Shown: one piece after another, positions 23,815 through 32,185 of the stretch
How positions within the stretch are numbered: position 1 is the stretch's first letter
Layout: each line of letters opens with the position of its first letter
IMG/VR virus record: IMGVR_UViG_3300043435_001314
Span: 1-39,714 of that record
Length of the DNA stretch: 39,714 bases
DNA from: a virus
Reading direction: 5' to 3' (one strand)
Translations under genes and position numbers: made by a program
Notes under the pieces: model-generated
What the model was told of the DNA's origin: nothing
The model's database searches: none
Seen by the model: only the letters and a program-made list of their open reading frames with translations

Positions 23815-25142
23815 TAGTACATCTTTAGGTTGTGTACTACAATGTCTCCTGCAATTAAAGCATCTATTGGTGAAGCATCTAGCTGATAGACATTTCTTGT
23901 TTCATCAATAGTATTTATAGATTCAACCTTTATTTCAGTAAATCCTTGGTTTTCAACTCTTTGTAGGATGACGTCTCCTGCTTCTACTGTTCCTGTTGTA
24001 ATAAACATATAGACGTCATTTCTTTTTACAAGCACTGTTTGTTCTAGAGAGAATCTCTTTGACATGTCTCCGTTAAAATACATTGTTATGTCTTTTACTG
24101 AAGGTACTATGTTTGTAATTGTTGTTGGGACTACGGTCATTTCTGTTATTGATTTTGATGACCAAACAGATGGGTCTTGATCAATTTCAGATGTAAGTTC
24201 ATCCCATTTAACTCCAGCAACAATATCTCCTATCTTGATATCTTTTGCTGGTACATATATTATAAAATCTCCGTCTAGTACTGAAACTAGTGTGTCTTCA
24301 TCAATGCATCCAAAGAATCTTGGTGGTGCGAAGAAGCTTGGTGGTGCGAAGAACCCTGGTGGGGCAAAGAACCCTGGTGGGGCAAAGAACCCTGGTGGGG
24401 CAAAGAAGCTTGGTGGTGCGAAGAACCCTGGTGGGGCAAAGAACCCTGGTGGGGCAAAGAACCCTGGTGGGGCAAAGAACCCTGGTGGGGCAAAGAAGCT
24501 TGGTGGTGCGAAGAAGCTTGGTGGAAAGAACGGCGGGAAGAACGGTGCCAATGTTGTAACTGAATTAGAGTTAGGGGAATACTCTGAAGTACCATTTGCA
24601 TTTACTGCCTGAATTCTATATGTCTGGGCTGTATTTGCTGTCTCTGGTACGGTGTGGCTTGTTCCTGTTATTGAATATGTTGGTCCATCCGAAGATGTTA
24701 GAACGTATCCAGTTATTGCAGATCCTCCGTTATTTGGAACAACTGTAGCCCAGGTGACAGAATCTTGATTTGTTTGAGCAGTTGCAGTTGGAGCAGCCAT
24801 TGTTGCTGGCTTTGTAGTTGCTGTAACTGAATTTGACGCAGCTGATGCTTCTGAAGTTCCGTAGCTATTTGTTGCAGTTACAGTAAATGTATATGCAACT
24901 CCTGACTGTAGGCCTAAAACAGATACTGGTGACGCCGCTCCTGTTCCAGTGTATCCTCCAGGAGAAGATGTTACTGTAAATGAATTTGCAGCATTTCTAG
25001 AATCAGGTGTAAACGTTACGTCTGCACGTCCATTATTAAATGCTCGACCTGATCCCAGGTTTGTTGCTGTTCCTATCGTAGGAGCGTATGGAGCCAAGAA
25101 GTCATTTGAAGACTGGCTCATTCTACCTGATTGTTTTGACAT
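23814..25142 (-). CDS. FN3-FN3, FFAPP-repeat, C-terminal Hint (intein-like) protein
   Basis: 442 aa; GGGAG precedes the ATG. Residues about 15-105 and 108-198 are two fibronectin type III domains (GVAYTFTVTATNSYGTSEAS; TYRIQAVNANGTSEYSPNSN). After a short PFFPPFF stretch come eleven FFAPP(G/S/R) units. Cys279 then opens a Hint domain: CIDEDTLVSVLDG (block A), DIKIGDIVAG, and the C-terminal IAGDIVVHNLKMY with His437-Asn438. The residue after Asn is Leu, not Cys/Ser/Thr, and only four residues follow, so splicing is not expected; this resembles bacterial intein-like (BIL) domains that cleave or attach the upstream part. The block B His seems replaced (RFSLEQTVLV). Likely tail or surface protein. 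Confidence 0.85.
   Translation of the reverse strand: MSKQSGRMSQSSNDFLAPYAPTIGTATNLGSGRAFNNGRADVTFTPDSRNAANSFTVTSSPGGYTGTGAASPVSVLGLQSGVAYTFTVTATNSYGTSEASAASNSVTATTKPATMAAPTATAQTNQDSVTWATVVPNNGGSAITGYVLTSSDGPTYSITGTSHTVPETANTAQTYRIQAVNANGTSEYSPNSNSVTTLAPFFPPFFPPSFFAPPSFFAPPGFFAPPGFFAPPGFFAPPGFFAPPSFFAPPGFFAPPGFFAPPGFFAPPSFFAPPRFFGCIDEDTLVSVLDGDFIIYVPAKDIKIGDIVAGVKWDELTSEIDQDPSVWSSKSITEMTVVPTTITNIVPSVKDITMYFNGDMSKRFSLEQTVLVKRNDVYMFITTGTVEAGDVILQRVENQGFTEIKVESINTIDETRNVYQLDASPIDALIAGDIVVHNLKMY
24318..24515 (-). repeat. 11 tandem 18-bp coding repeats (FFAPPx)
   Basis: Eleven contiguous 18-base units encode FFAPP followed by Gly (7), Ser (3) or Arg (1), in order S-G-G-G-G-S-G-G-G-S-R. Two sequence classes exist: TTCTTTGCCCCACCAGGG for Gly units and TTCTTCGCACCACCAAGC for Ser units. 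Identical units imply recent expansion or exchange by recombination or slippage. A degenerate version (FFPPFFPPS) continues on the N-terminal side. No spacers occur, so this is not a CRISPR array. Confidence 0.95.
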
Positions 25143-25165
25143 TTATATATTCTCCCTTGATCCTA

Positions 25166-27715
25166 TTACGCTGATAGGTCTCCAAAGACCAACCATCCGC
25201 TTGAAATTTTTAGTGCTGTTACAACTGAATTTGTTGTTCTGAACTTTAGTCCTGGAGTTCCAACTACACCATTAGTTGCTGCAAATGATGCACCAGTTCC
25301 AGTCTGTTGCCAGAAATCAATTGATTGTCCAGTTGAATATCCTGTTGCAGGAAGAGTTATTACAACTGCTCCTGATACAGGTACAAACTTATCTTGTTCT
25401 CCTGCTGCTAATGTTTCAGAAGCTGAACGTGCTGTGCCTATTGTTGTTATAGAAGGCACTCCAGCCCGTGTCTGGGTTCCATCTGAAAATACAATTCCTG
25501 CTGCGCCTACTGTTACAGTTCCTGTAAATGTTGGGCTTGCAAGTGGTGCTTTGGCAGAAATGCTTGTTGTTATTGTTGAAGCAAAGTTTGCATCATCTCC
25601 AAGAGCTGCTGCAAGCTCATCAAGTGTATTGAGTGCTGCTGGGGCTCCTGCTAGTAGTGCATTTACTTGTGATGTTGCATCTGCGATTGCTTCTGACTTA
25701 GCAGTTGCAATTGCTGTAGCCTGTGCTGTTGAAACTGGCTTTGAGGCATCTGCTGTATTGTCTACGTTTTCAAGTCCTACGTGAGCTTTTGTTACGCCAG
25801 ATACTGTTCCAGTAAATGTTGGTGAAGCAATTGGAGCATAAGTTGATGCGGCAGTTGCTACTGCTAATTTAGCATCCAATGCTGTCTGTGCTGCACTTGA
25901 AACTGGCTTGTCTGCGTCTGCTGTATTATCAACATTTGCTAAACCAACCATTGTCTTTGTAATACCTGAAGCTGATCCTGTTACTGCTAGCGTTGGAACA
26001 GTTACAGTGCCTGTAAACGTTGGTGACTCAATTGGTGACTTAGTAGCAATTGCTACATCCTGTGTACCATTTGCAGTATTGATTGTTGAAATTGCTGCAC
26101 TACGTGCTGATGCTTCTGCTGTAATAAGACCACTAAGAGTTGTGTAATCGCTAGATACCGTTGCAACTACTCCATTAATCTGTGCTTGAATGTTTGATGT
26201 TGCTGAATCAAGGTATCCAATTTCTGTAGCGCTTACTGATCCTATTGATGTTGTTGCTGGAAGGGTTACCATTCCAGTAAATGTTGGTCCCTCGATCTTT
26301 GCTCGCTCTGCAATTGCTTCTGTTAGTCCAGTAATTTTGCTTTGTGCAATTGCTGCTGATGCGCTAATCTGTTGATTAGTAATTGTTCCATCTTGAATTA
26401 CAGCTCCATTTAATGTGTGATATGGTGCTGTAATAGTTCCAGTTAGTGTAACATCGCTAAGTGTTGGTGAGGCAAGTGGTGCGTAAGTTGTTGCAGCTGT
26501 TGTAGTTGCTAACTTAGCATCAATTTGGGCCTGTATGGGAGATGTGACACCATGTAAACGCTGTAGCTCTGCATTGCTTACATCTCCAATTACGGCTGCA
26601 TCTGCGAACAGATTTCCAAGCTCAAGAGAGTCTTTTGTATAAGTAGTAAAATCTACTGTTGTTCCTGGTTCTGCCGTTACTCCAGAGAAAAGCTTCCATG
26701 TTGCATCTGATGCATCACGAACAAGTCCTGCATGCTGGTAAGTTCCATTATTAAATGCTGCAACTACACCTAGGTCTAATACGTTAGACTGGTTTCCGTC
26801 TCCGAGGTAAAGCATTGGATCGTCAATTGAAACGTTTGTAGAATTTACTGTTGTTGAGGTTCCGTTAACAGTTAAGTTTCCAGAAATAGTAAGCGCTCCA
26901 ATTGTTCCAGTTGCGGCGTCTAAAGTGCTAGTATTTACTGCGGTTGTCTCAACTAGAGGGGTTCTTAATTTTGTTGTTGCGTCTACTATTGGTGTTAGAC
27001 CAACAGTCATTCCGTTATCTCCAGCATTATTTGCTATTGTAACTGATCCAGTTCCTGTAATTGGTGCCGATAGCGTAAGTGTTCCAGCTTCAACATCATG
27101 TGTTACATTTGATCCTCTTCCTCCAACTATAGTTGTTGAAGCAATAGTCTTTACTGTATTTGTAATATCTAGCTGATTAGCTGGGACTTTTCCAGAAGAG
27201 TTTAATGAAGCTGGTCCGCCTGCTGTTCCGAGGTCTGCTGCTAATAAATACGTTGAGTCTGCTGTATTTTGAAGCGTAGTGTTTAGGTTATTAACATATG
27301 TTCTTGTTGCAAGAACGGCCTCATCTGCTGAGAATGTTATTGTGTTATTAGAGTCGTTGTATACTCTTGTGATTCCTGTTCCAGCCTGAATTGCTGAGTT
27401 AACTGCATCCTGTGCAAGCTCATTAAAGTATGAATCATCTACTGCGACGGTTATTGTATTGGCACCATCGTTATATGTCTTTGTAAGTCCTGCGCCTACT
27501 GCGAGGGCCTGGTTTACTGCGTCTTGGGATATTTCACCAATCGCTACATCTGAATTGTTTGCATATGCAAGGGCAGTCCATGTAGAAGACCCGTTACCGA
27601 ATTTAAATAGGTTTGAGTCTGACTCAACACCCATTTCTCCTGCTGCCAAAATTGGATTTACTGAGGTCCACTGTGAAGCTGTGCCTCTTCTTACTTGAAT
27701 TCTTACTGTTGACAT
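25166..27715 (-). CDS. Large tail fibre protein A
   Basis: 849 aa from ATG at 27715 (AGGGG eight bases upstream; the in-frame GTG at 27724 lacks such a site). The N-terminus VRIQVRRGTASQWTSVNPIL followed by AAGEMGVESDSNLFKFGNG is the module seen at the start of many phage fibres. The middle has repeated ASPTFTGTV and GLENVDNTADA motifs, common in trimeric fibres, a DDPMLYLGDGNQSNVLDLGV segment near residue 300 and an Ala-rich coiled region (LDELAAALGDDANFAST). The C-terminus is a beta domain (AARSASETLAAGEQD-type, ending SGWLVFGDLSA). Shares N-terminus and repeats with the 766-aa fibre at 32186-34486. Confidence 0.83.
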   Translation of the reverse strand: MSTVRIQVRRGTASQWTSVNPILAAGEMGVESDSNLFKFGNGSSTWTALAYANNSDVAIGEISQDAVNQALAVGAGLTKTYNDGANTITVAVDDSYFNELAQDAVNSAIQAGTGITRVYNDSNNTITFSADEAVLATRTYVNNLNTTLQNTADSTYLLAADLGTAGGPASLNSSGKVPANQLDITNTVKTIASTTIVGGRGSNVTHDVEAGTLTLSAPITGTGSVTIANNAGDNGMTVGLTPIVDATTKLRTPLVETTAVNTSTLDAATGTIGALTISGNLTVNGTSTTVNSTNVSIDDPMLYLGDGNQSNVLDLGVVAAFNNGTYQHAGLVRDASDATWKLFSGVTAEPGTTVDFTTYTKDSLELGNLFADAAVIGDVSNAELQRLHGVTSPIQAQIDAKLATTTAATTYAPLASPTLSDVTLTGTITAPYHTLNGAVIQDGTITNQQISASAAIAQSKITGLTEAIAERAKIEGPTFTGMVTLPATTSIGSVSATEIGYLDSATSNIQAQINGVVATVSSDYTTLSGLITAEASARSAAISTINTANGTQDVAIATKSPIESPTFTGTVTVPTLAVTGSASGITKTMVGLANVDNTADADKPVSSAAQTALDAKLAVATAASTYAPIASPTFTGTVSGVTKAHVGLENVDNTADASKPVSTAQATAIATAKSEAIADATSQVNALLAGAPAALNTLDELAAALGDDANFASTITTSISAKAPLASPTFTGTVTVGAAGIVFSDGTQTRAGVPSITTIGTARSASETLAAGEQDKFVPVSGAVVITLPATGYSTGQSIDFWQQTGTGASFAATNGVVGTPGLKFRTTNSVVTALKISSGWLVFGDLSA

Positions 27716-27747
27716 ATTTGCCACCCCTTATTTAGACTTATTTGGTA

Positions 27748-27776
27748 ATTATAGCACTACAATAATTCCAAAACAA
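27748..27776 (-). promoter_or_regulatory. Promoter of large fibre A
   Basis: TTGTTT (-35, 27776-27771), exactly 17 bases, then perfect extended -10 TGCTATAAT (TATAAT at 27753-27748). It lies 33 bases before the fibre ATG and abuts the stop of the upstream gene. One of the best promoter matches in the window. Confidence 0.65.
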
Positions 27777-28148
27777 TTAGTTAATTGTTCCAGAATCAAA
27801 GGTCATGCTGTAGATTTCTGTTGAGTAATCTCCACCATCCGCAAATTTTGTGGCTGTTGTATTTACTCCGTTTGCATAAACTGTATAGATTGGCTGACCG
27901 TTATAGTCCATGGCCAATCCAATATCCATAAATGTTAAAGCGCCTGCATCTTCTGCCGCATCTGTTAGGAGGGCAATTTCCTTCCAAGCACCATCGATCT
28001 GGATCTTTAATCTTCCAGTTGATGAGTCGAAGGCAAGGGGGGTTGAATTTAAGACTAAGTTGTCTACATTTACTGCTGCATCGAATGTTGCAGGTCCTGC
28101 TACGTTAAGGCCATTTTTAACCTTGAAGTTTTTATTTACTATTGCCAT
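27777..28148 (-). CDS. Small fibre/appendage protein with MAIVNKNF N-terminus
   Basis: 123 aa. The first 15 residues (MAIVNKNFKVKNGLNV) are nearly the same as those of the 445-aa gene immediately upstream, showing a duplicated N-terminal module that may anchor both to the same structure. A short fibre motif follows (STPLAFDSSTGRLKIQIDG), and the C-terminal half is beta-rich with GLAMDYNGQPIYTVYANG. Probably a small virion appendage component. The 64-base gap before it holds a short hairpin (28180-28198) without a clear T-tract. Confidence 0.65.
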   Translation of the reverse strand: MAIVNKNFKVKNGLNVAGPATFDAAVNVDNLVLNSTPLAFDSSTGRLKIQIDGAWKEIALLTDAAEDAGALTFMDIGLAMDYNGQPIYTVYANGVNTTATKFADGGDYSTEIYSMTFDSGTIN

Positions 28149-28212
28149 TTAAGTTCACGTATCCCCTAATTGTTTTGGTGGGGTTTTGGAAGGACCCCAT
28201 ACCTTTTATTAA

Positions 28213-29550
28213 TTATTTAATTAGTGTTGCATAAACCATTACATCTGTTGATGCGTAGGTTGTTGTTACTGATATTGAAACACTACCTGAAGCATATGCC
28301 GCTGATACTGTTCCTAGGTCGGTTCCAGTTGTAATTGAACCAAATTCTGTTATTGCTACGTTATTGCTTGTATCAAGTGTTAGGAGAACTTCAGAAACCT
28401 GAGTGTTTACTCCATTCTTAAACTTAACAAGTGCCTTTGCTGTACGGTAGTCAGATCCTGACCATGTTAAAGCATTTACGGTTCCAGCTGAAGAAACTGT
28501 TGTAGTTGCTGCCCGTACTGCTGCAACATCATTTACATTAACTACTGTAAATGGTGCTGAGCCATCTTTAGCGTCTGCAAGAGCATCTGCTGCTGTGGCT
28601 TCTGCTGCTGCCTGGGCTGCTGCCTGGGCTGCTGCAATTGCTGCATTTCGATCAGTGACTTCACCTGAGATTGCTGTTGAAATTGCTGAGTTTCTAGCGG
28701 TTGCTTCTGCAGCTACCTTGGATGTTGCATCTGCTGATGCTGTAGAAACTGCTGCTGCAATATCTGTTGTGACCTGTGATGCGTTAGCTTTTGTAGCTAA
28801 AGCAGTTGTCATTGTTGATGCATAATTTGCATCATCGTTAATTGCTGCTGCCAATTCATTTAATGTGTCAAGAAGCTCTGGTGCACCAGTTGTTAATACG
28901 CTTACGGCTGTGTTAATCGCTGTGTTACGCTCTGAAACTTCTGTTGTAATTGCGGCTGACAAGGCTGCTGCTGCAGTGGCTTCTGCTGCTGCTCGTGCTG
29001 CGTTGGCCTTAGATGTAGCATCTGCTGCTGCAGTGGCTTCTGCTGCTGTCTTTGCTGTTGCAATTGCTGAATTTCTATCAGTGACTTCTGTTGCAATTGC
29101 TGATGCGATTGCTGAGTTACGTGCTGTGGCTTCTGCTGCTACTTTAGCTGTGGCATCTGTTGCTGCGTTTGCCTGTGCGCTTGATGCTGCACCTGCTGCA
29201 TCGTATGCGGCAGCTGTTGCTGCTAATGCACGAGCATTTGTGAAATATAGATTTGATCCTTCTGCAAGATCGTCAGTATCATGGTTTGAAAGGCTTGAAA
29301 CTGTTCCTGTTACGTTACCAGTTAAGTTACCAACGATAGATGCTGTAATTGTGCCTGCTGCAAAGTTACCTGAGCCGTCACGCTTTACTACAGTATTAGG
29401 AGTATTGGCTGTATCTGCTGATCCGCCAACTGTGCTGATGATGAAGGCCGTTGATGCCTCTGTTAATACATTAAATCCATTTACCGTTGCGACGGAACCG
29501 TCAACGATAAGACCATTCTTTACTCTAAAGTTCTTATTTACTATTGCCAT
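28213..29550 (-). CDS. Ala-rich coiled-coil tail fibre
   Basis: 445 aa. N-terminus MAIVNKNFRVKNGLIVDGSV, then a short beta region with the frequent fibre motif NLYFTNARALAATAAAYDAA, then about 220 residues of Ala/Thr/Glu-rich heptad-like helix with repeats such as ATARNSAIASAIATEVTDRN, expected to be a trimeric coiled coil. The last 110 residues form a beta domain beginning FTVVNVNDVAAVRAATTTV with SDYRTAKALVKFKNG. That C-domain also ends the 184-aa gene downstream. Low-complexity DNA here creates long false frames on the other strand. Role inferred as host-contact fibre. Confidence 0.78.
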   Translation of the reverse strand: MAIVNKNFRVKNGLIVDGSVATVNGFNVLTEASTAFIISTVGGSADTANTPNTVVKRDGSGNFAAGTITASIVGNLTGNVTGTVSSLSNHDTDDLAEGSNLYFTNARALAATAAAYDAAGAASSAQANAATDATAKVAAEATARNSAIASAIATEVTDRNSAIATAKTAAEATAAADATSKANAARAAAEATAAAALSAAITTEVSERNTAINTAVSVLTTGAPELLDTLNELAAAINDDANYASTMTTALATKANASQVTTDIAAAVSTASADATSKVAAEATARNSAISTAISGEVTDRNAAIAAAQAAAQAAAEATAADALADAKDGSAPFTVVNVNDVAAVRAATTTVSSAGTVNALTWSGSDYRTAKALVKFKNGVNTQVSEVLLTLDTSNNVAITEFGSITTGTDLGTVSAAYASGSVSISVTTTYASTDVMVYATLIK

Positions 29551-29573
29551 AATTTATGACTCCTCTTACTGCT

Positions 29574-30128
29574 TTATTTTAACGCTGTTCTAAAATATCT
29601 TACAGTTACTTCTCCTGATACTGGGGTGACTGTTAGATTAATTATACCATTCACCGATTCAAAAGCTGTCGTTGCAATTGATGAATTGGCGTTTGTTACT
29701 ATGTTTGACTCTGACACATATATATCAGAAGATCCTCTTAATGCGGTTATGTTGGAGAAATATGATTCTCCAGTGGATGCCTTTACAATCTGCAAAGCAT
29801 ATGATGCCGTCCGATAATCTGCTGAGGCATATGAATCTATAGTTGTCTTGTTTTGAATTCCTGCGATTGTTAGATCATTATTTCCTTCTAATCCCATCAA
29901 GGTTTCAATGCTTGTTGCGGTGTTAGAAAGGGTTGATACTGATGATGACAGTTGATTGACTTTATAGGTCAAAGAGTCTGAGTCTGCAGAGTTTGTTATA
30001 CCTACTACATTTTCTAATGCTTCAATTGCGTCATTTGCGTTAGCATGCTGTGCTGCGTGTCCTGATAACTCATCTGTTGAAAGAGGGTTAGACAGGTTGT
30101 CTTTGCTTACTGGGAAATTGCTTGCCAT
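29574..30128 (-). CDS. Short fibre protein with shared C-domain
   Basis: 184 aa; AGGAGG precedes ATG at 30128. The N-terminus is distinct (FPVSKDNLSNPLSTDELSGH, AAQHANANDAIEALENVVGI), a pattern common in phage appendage proteins, followed by a short coiled region (VNQLSSSVSTLSNTATSIET). The C-terminal 85 residues (DYRTASYALQIVKASTGESY through VSGEVTVRYFRTALK) match the C-domain of the 445-aa fibre. Both may form the same tip structure on different stalks. The 71-base gap upstream contains a TATAAT (30163-30158) with no recognisable -35. Confidence 0.72.
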   Translation of the reverse strand: MASNFPVSKDNLSNPLSTDELSGHAAQHANANDAIEALENVVGITNSADSDSLTYKVNQLSSSVSTLSNTATSIETLMGLEGNNDLTIAGIQNKTTIDSYASADYRTASYALQIVKASTGESYFSNITALRGSSDIYVSESNIVTNANSSIATTAFESVNGIINLTVTPVSGEVTVRYFRTALK

Positions 30129-30199
30129 GTTGCCTCCTGGCGATACTGCATTTACTAATTATATCTTATTTAAATTTATAATTGAGATAAAATTTATTA

Positions 30200-30397
30200 T
30201 TATGCTAGATCTGATATCATTTGGGTGTAGGTGTCTACTTCAGATATAAATCTATTTAAAACCTCTTGTCTTGGCTCTTTGCCTTCAAATTCTTCTGGCA
30301 TTGTTGCAATTCCGTCTCTCAACGCATCAATTACAATTGATATAGATTCAATCTTACCATTTAGTATTGCTATCTGTTCATTGTTAGTTAATGTCAT
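30200..30397 (-). CDS. Small helical protein of unknown function
   Basis: 65 aa. ATG at 30397 overlaps the previous stop as ATGA, with GGAG upstream; a start two codons earlier is possible. The sequence is short and helical (NEQIAILNGKIESISIVIDA, RQEVLNRFISEVDTYTQMIS), likely a small coiled coil. Translational coupling to the Ig/InlB-repeat protein suggests it assists folding or assembly of that appendage (inference). No family recognised. Confidence 0.65.
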   Translation of the reverse strand: MTLTNNEQIAILNGKIESISIVIDALRDGIATMPEEFEGKEPRQEVLNRFISEVDTYTQMISDLA

Positions 30398-32178
30398 GCC
30401 CATGAGCTCCAAGCTGTAAATGCTGATTGTGAGTCGCCATTCGCCCGAACTCTAAAGCGGGACCAAGCGTAAGAATAGCTGTTATAATTTTTTGATCTAC
30501 TGTAAACTGTTCCTGAGTCGGAAGCTGTTACCGTTCCACCGTTTGAATTTGCAAACTGCAATTCGTAAGTCCAGGATGATGGGGTTCCTCCAGAACCATC
30601 AGACCAGGATGCTTGCCAGCTAGATGGACTTGACGCTGTACCAGAACCCGATATCCAACTAAAGCTTAAGCTTGGTGTACCTGGGGCCGCTACCGCTACT
30701 GGGCTCCATCTTGCATGCATAGTTATGTTTCGTGATGGAGGCGTCCAGGTTCCACCAGAGCCAACACTATAAGTAAAGTCAGCAGAAGGTGTATCATACC
30801 AACCACCAAATGAATATCCTGAGCGTGATGGTGTGCCTGGGGCTACTGTTGATGAACCTGCATTAAATGAAACATCTCCTCCGCCAGAACCGCTACCTGC
30901 GCTATAGCTTACTGTGTAGCTTGTAACTGGTGCGACGTATGGAGTTGATACAACTGTATTTGATGGGCCAGCCCAAGCAGACCATCCTCCAGCATTATAT
31001 GCTCTGGCATATACAGCAAATTGATCTGGTGTGCCAGAAGCTTCTGCGGTTGTTATATTGTGTGAAGTTGATGATCCAGAAACGGTTCCATTAGATGTAC
31101 CGCTTCCGCCTTCTGCTGGTGTTGATCCCGTTGCTTTTACTATTTTAATTTCATATGCTGTTGGGCTTCCGCTCCATCCTGAAGTTGATCCATAAATAGT
31201 TGTGCCTGCCATTTGTGTGCCTGTTGGGGTTAAGTATACAGATCCTCCGCTAGGTGCTGCTACCACTGGTGCTGCTGTAAGTGTTGTTGATGCTGATCCT
31301 ACGGGTCCAGTTTTATTAGAAACTGTTACTGTTGAAGACATGCCGTATCCTTGAGTGCCTCCAGGTGATCTTGGATACACTGTAAATTGATTTGTTTCGT
31401 TGCCGTCTGCAATTGACCAGCTATAGCTTGTTGTTGAGGATGGAACGTTTATGCTTGTAGATACACCGTTTCCAAGTTTTATAATATCGTACGAAGCTGC
31501 ACCAGGTGCTGCTACCCAATATATATAAACTGTTTTAGATGTATTAATAGGAGTTACAGAAACTGTTAATGAGCCTGCGGCTCCAGAGCCAGAAAAATTT
31601 TGTCCAGATGGAGATATAGAACCATTGTTTGAAGAAACAGAATACGTTGTTGCATTTGATGAAGATCCCCACCTACCAGTATAATTTAAATAATTTGGTG
31701 TATCTATTGTAACTGATGGCTGACTAGGGGTGGGTGTAGAGTCATATGCAAACATTGTTGCTATTGAAGGAAGAGTTGTTGCTCCAATGGTTTGACTCAT
31801 TGTTGTGCTTCCTCTTTGATTTGTTGCAATTGTTGTTACGCCTATATTTGAATCAGCATCAGCTGCTGTAGTTGTATATGTCGCTGACGTTGCTCCTGGA
31901 ATATTTGCACCGTTACGCTTCCATTGATATGTAAATGAAACTGGGGCGTATGCTGGGTCTGTATTCCAATTCCCCATTATAGACCAAGTTGTTGGTATAG
32001 AGGGATAAGTTGTACCAGAATATAATAATGTTAGGTTTGGAGATTGTGGTAAGTTTGGATATGCAATTTTCCAGCCGTTGTCATAAACATAGGCCTTTTT
32101 TGCGGTCTCAAAGTTTAAGCCAGTCCATATCTTTAAGGCCTTTGCTTCTAACCAACTTGAACCATCATTTATTTTCAT
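30394..32178 (-). CDS. Ig/FN3 and InlB-repeat surface protein
   Basis: 594 aa. The first 40 residues (INDGSSWLEAKALKIWTGLN, FETAKKAYVYDNGWKIA) are a short attachment-type module. Residues about 50-140 resemble an Ig-like domain (VSFTYQWKRNGANIPGATSA). FN3-like beta domains cover about 205-415. Residues 421-492 match an InlB B-type (Listeria-Bacteroides) repeat: YTVSYSAGSGSGG, PGTPSRSGYSFGGWY and NITMHARWSP. A final Trp/Ser-rich beta domain ends at 594. Such repeats are common in bacterial adhesins and phage appendages. Likely displayed on the virion. Confidence 0.78.
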   Translation of the reverse strand: MKINDGSSWLEAKALKIWTGLNFETAKKAYVYDNGWKIAYPNLPQSPNLTLLYSGTTYPSIPTTWSIMGNWNTDPAYAPVSFTYQWKRNGANIPGATSATYTTTAADADSNIGVTTIATNQRGSTTMSQTIGATTLPSIATMFAYDSTPTPSQPSVTIDTPNYLNYTGRWGSSSNATTYSVSSNNGSISPSGQNFSGSGAAGSLTVSVTPINTSKTVYIYWVAAPGAASYDIIKLGNGVSTSINVPSSTTSYSWSIADGNETNQFTVYPRSPGGTQGYGMSSTVTVSNKTGPVGSASTTLTAAPVVAAPSGGSVYLTPTGTQMAGTTIYGSTSGWSGSPTAYEIKIVKATGSTPAEGGSGTSNGTVSGSSTSHNITTAEASGTPDQFAVYARAYNAGGWSAWAGPSNTVVSTPYVAPVTSYTVSYSAGSGSGGGDVSFNAGSSTVAPGTPSRSGYSFGGWYDTPSADFTYSVGSGGTWTPPSRNITMHARWSPVAVAAPGTPSLSFSWISGSGTASSPSSWQASWSDGSGGTPSSWTYELQFANSNGGTVTASDSGTVYSRSKNYNSYSYAWSRFRVRANGDSQSAFTAWSSWA

Positions 32179-32185
32179 TTATATC

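Noticed and set aside
23814-24308. Full splicing intein
   Set aside because: No C-extein, no Cys/Ser/Thr after the terminal Asn and no homing endonuclease; Hint/BIL-like is a better description.
24318-24515. Possible CRISPR array
   Set aside because: The 18-bp units are contiguous, with no spacers, and are in frame within a protein.
24235-24612. Plus-strand frame with GGAKNP-type repeats
   Set aside because: Reverse of the FFAPPx repeats; no promoter or ribosome site, and the minus strand has a coherent FN3-Hint protein.
28180-28198. Terminator between the 445-aa and 123-aa genes
   Set aside because: A 5-bp GGGGT/ACCCC stem without a T-tract on the minus strand.
28865-29593. 242-codon open frame on the plus strand
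   Set aside because: It is the reverse of the Ala-rich coiled-coil fibre; low-complexity GC-biased codons make stop-free antisense frames, and it has no ribosome site.
30158-30163. TATAAT as a promoter for the 184-aa gene
   Set aside because: No -35, no TG extension, and the surrounding sequence is almost all A/T, so a chance match is likely.
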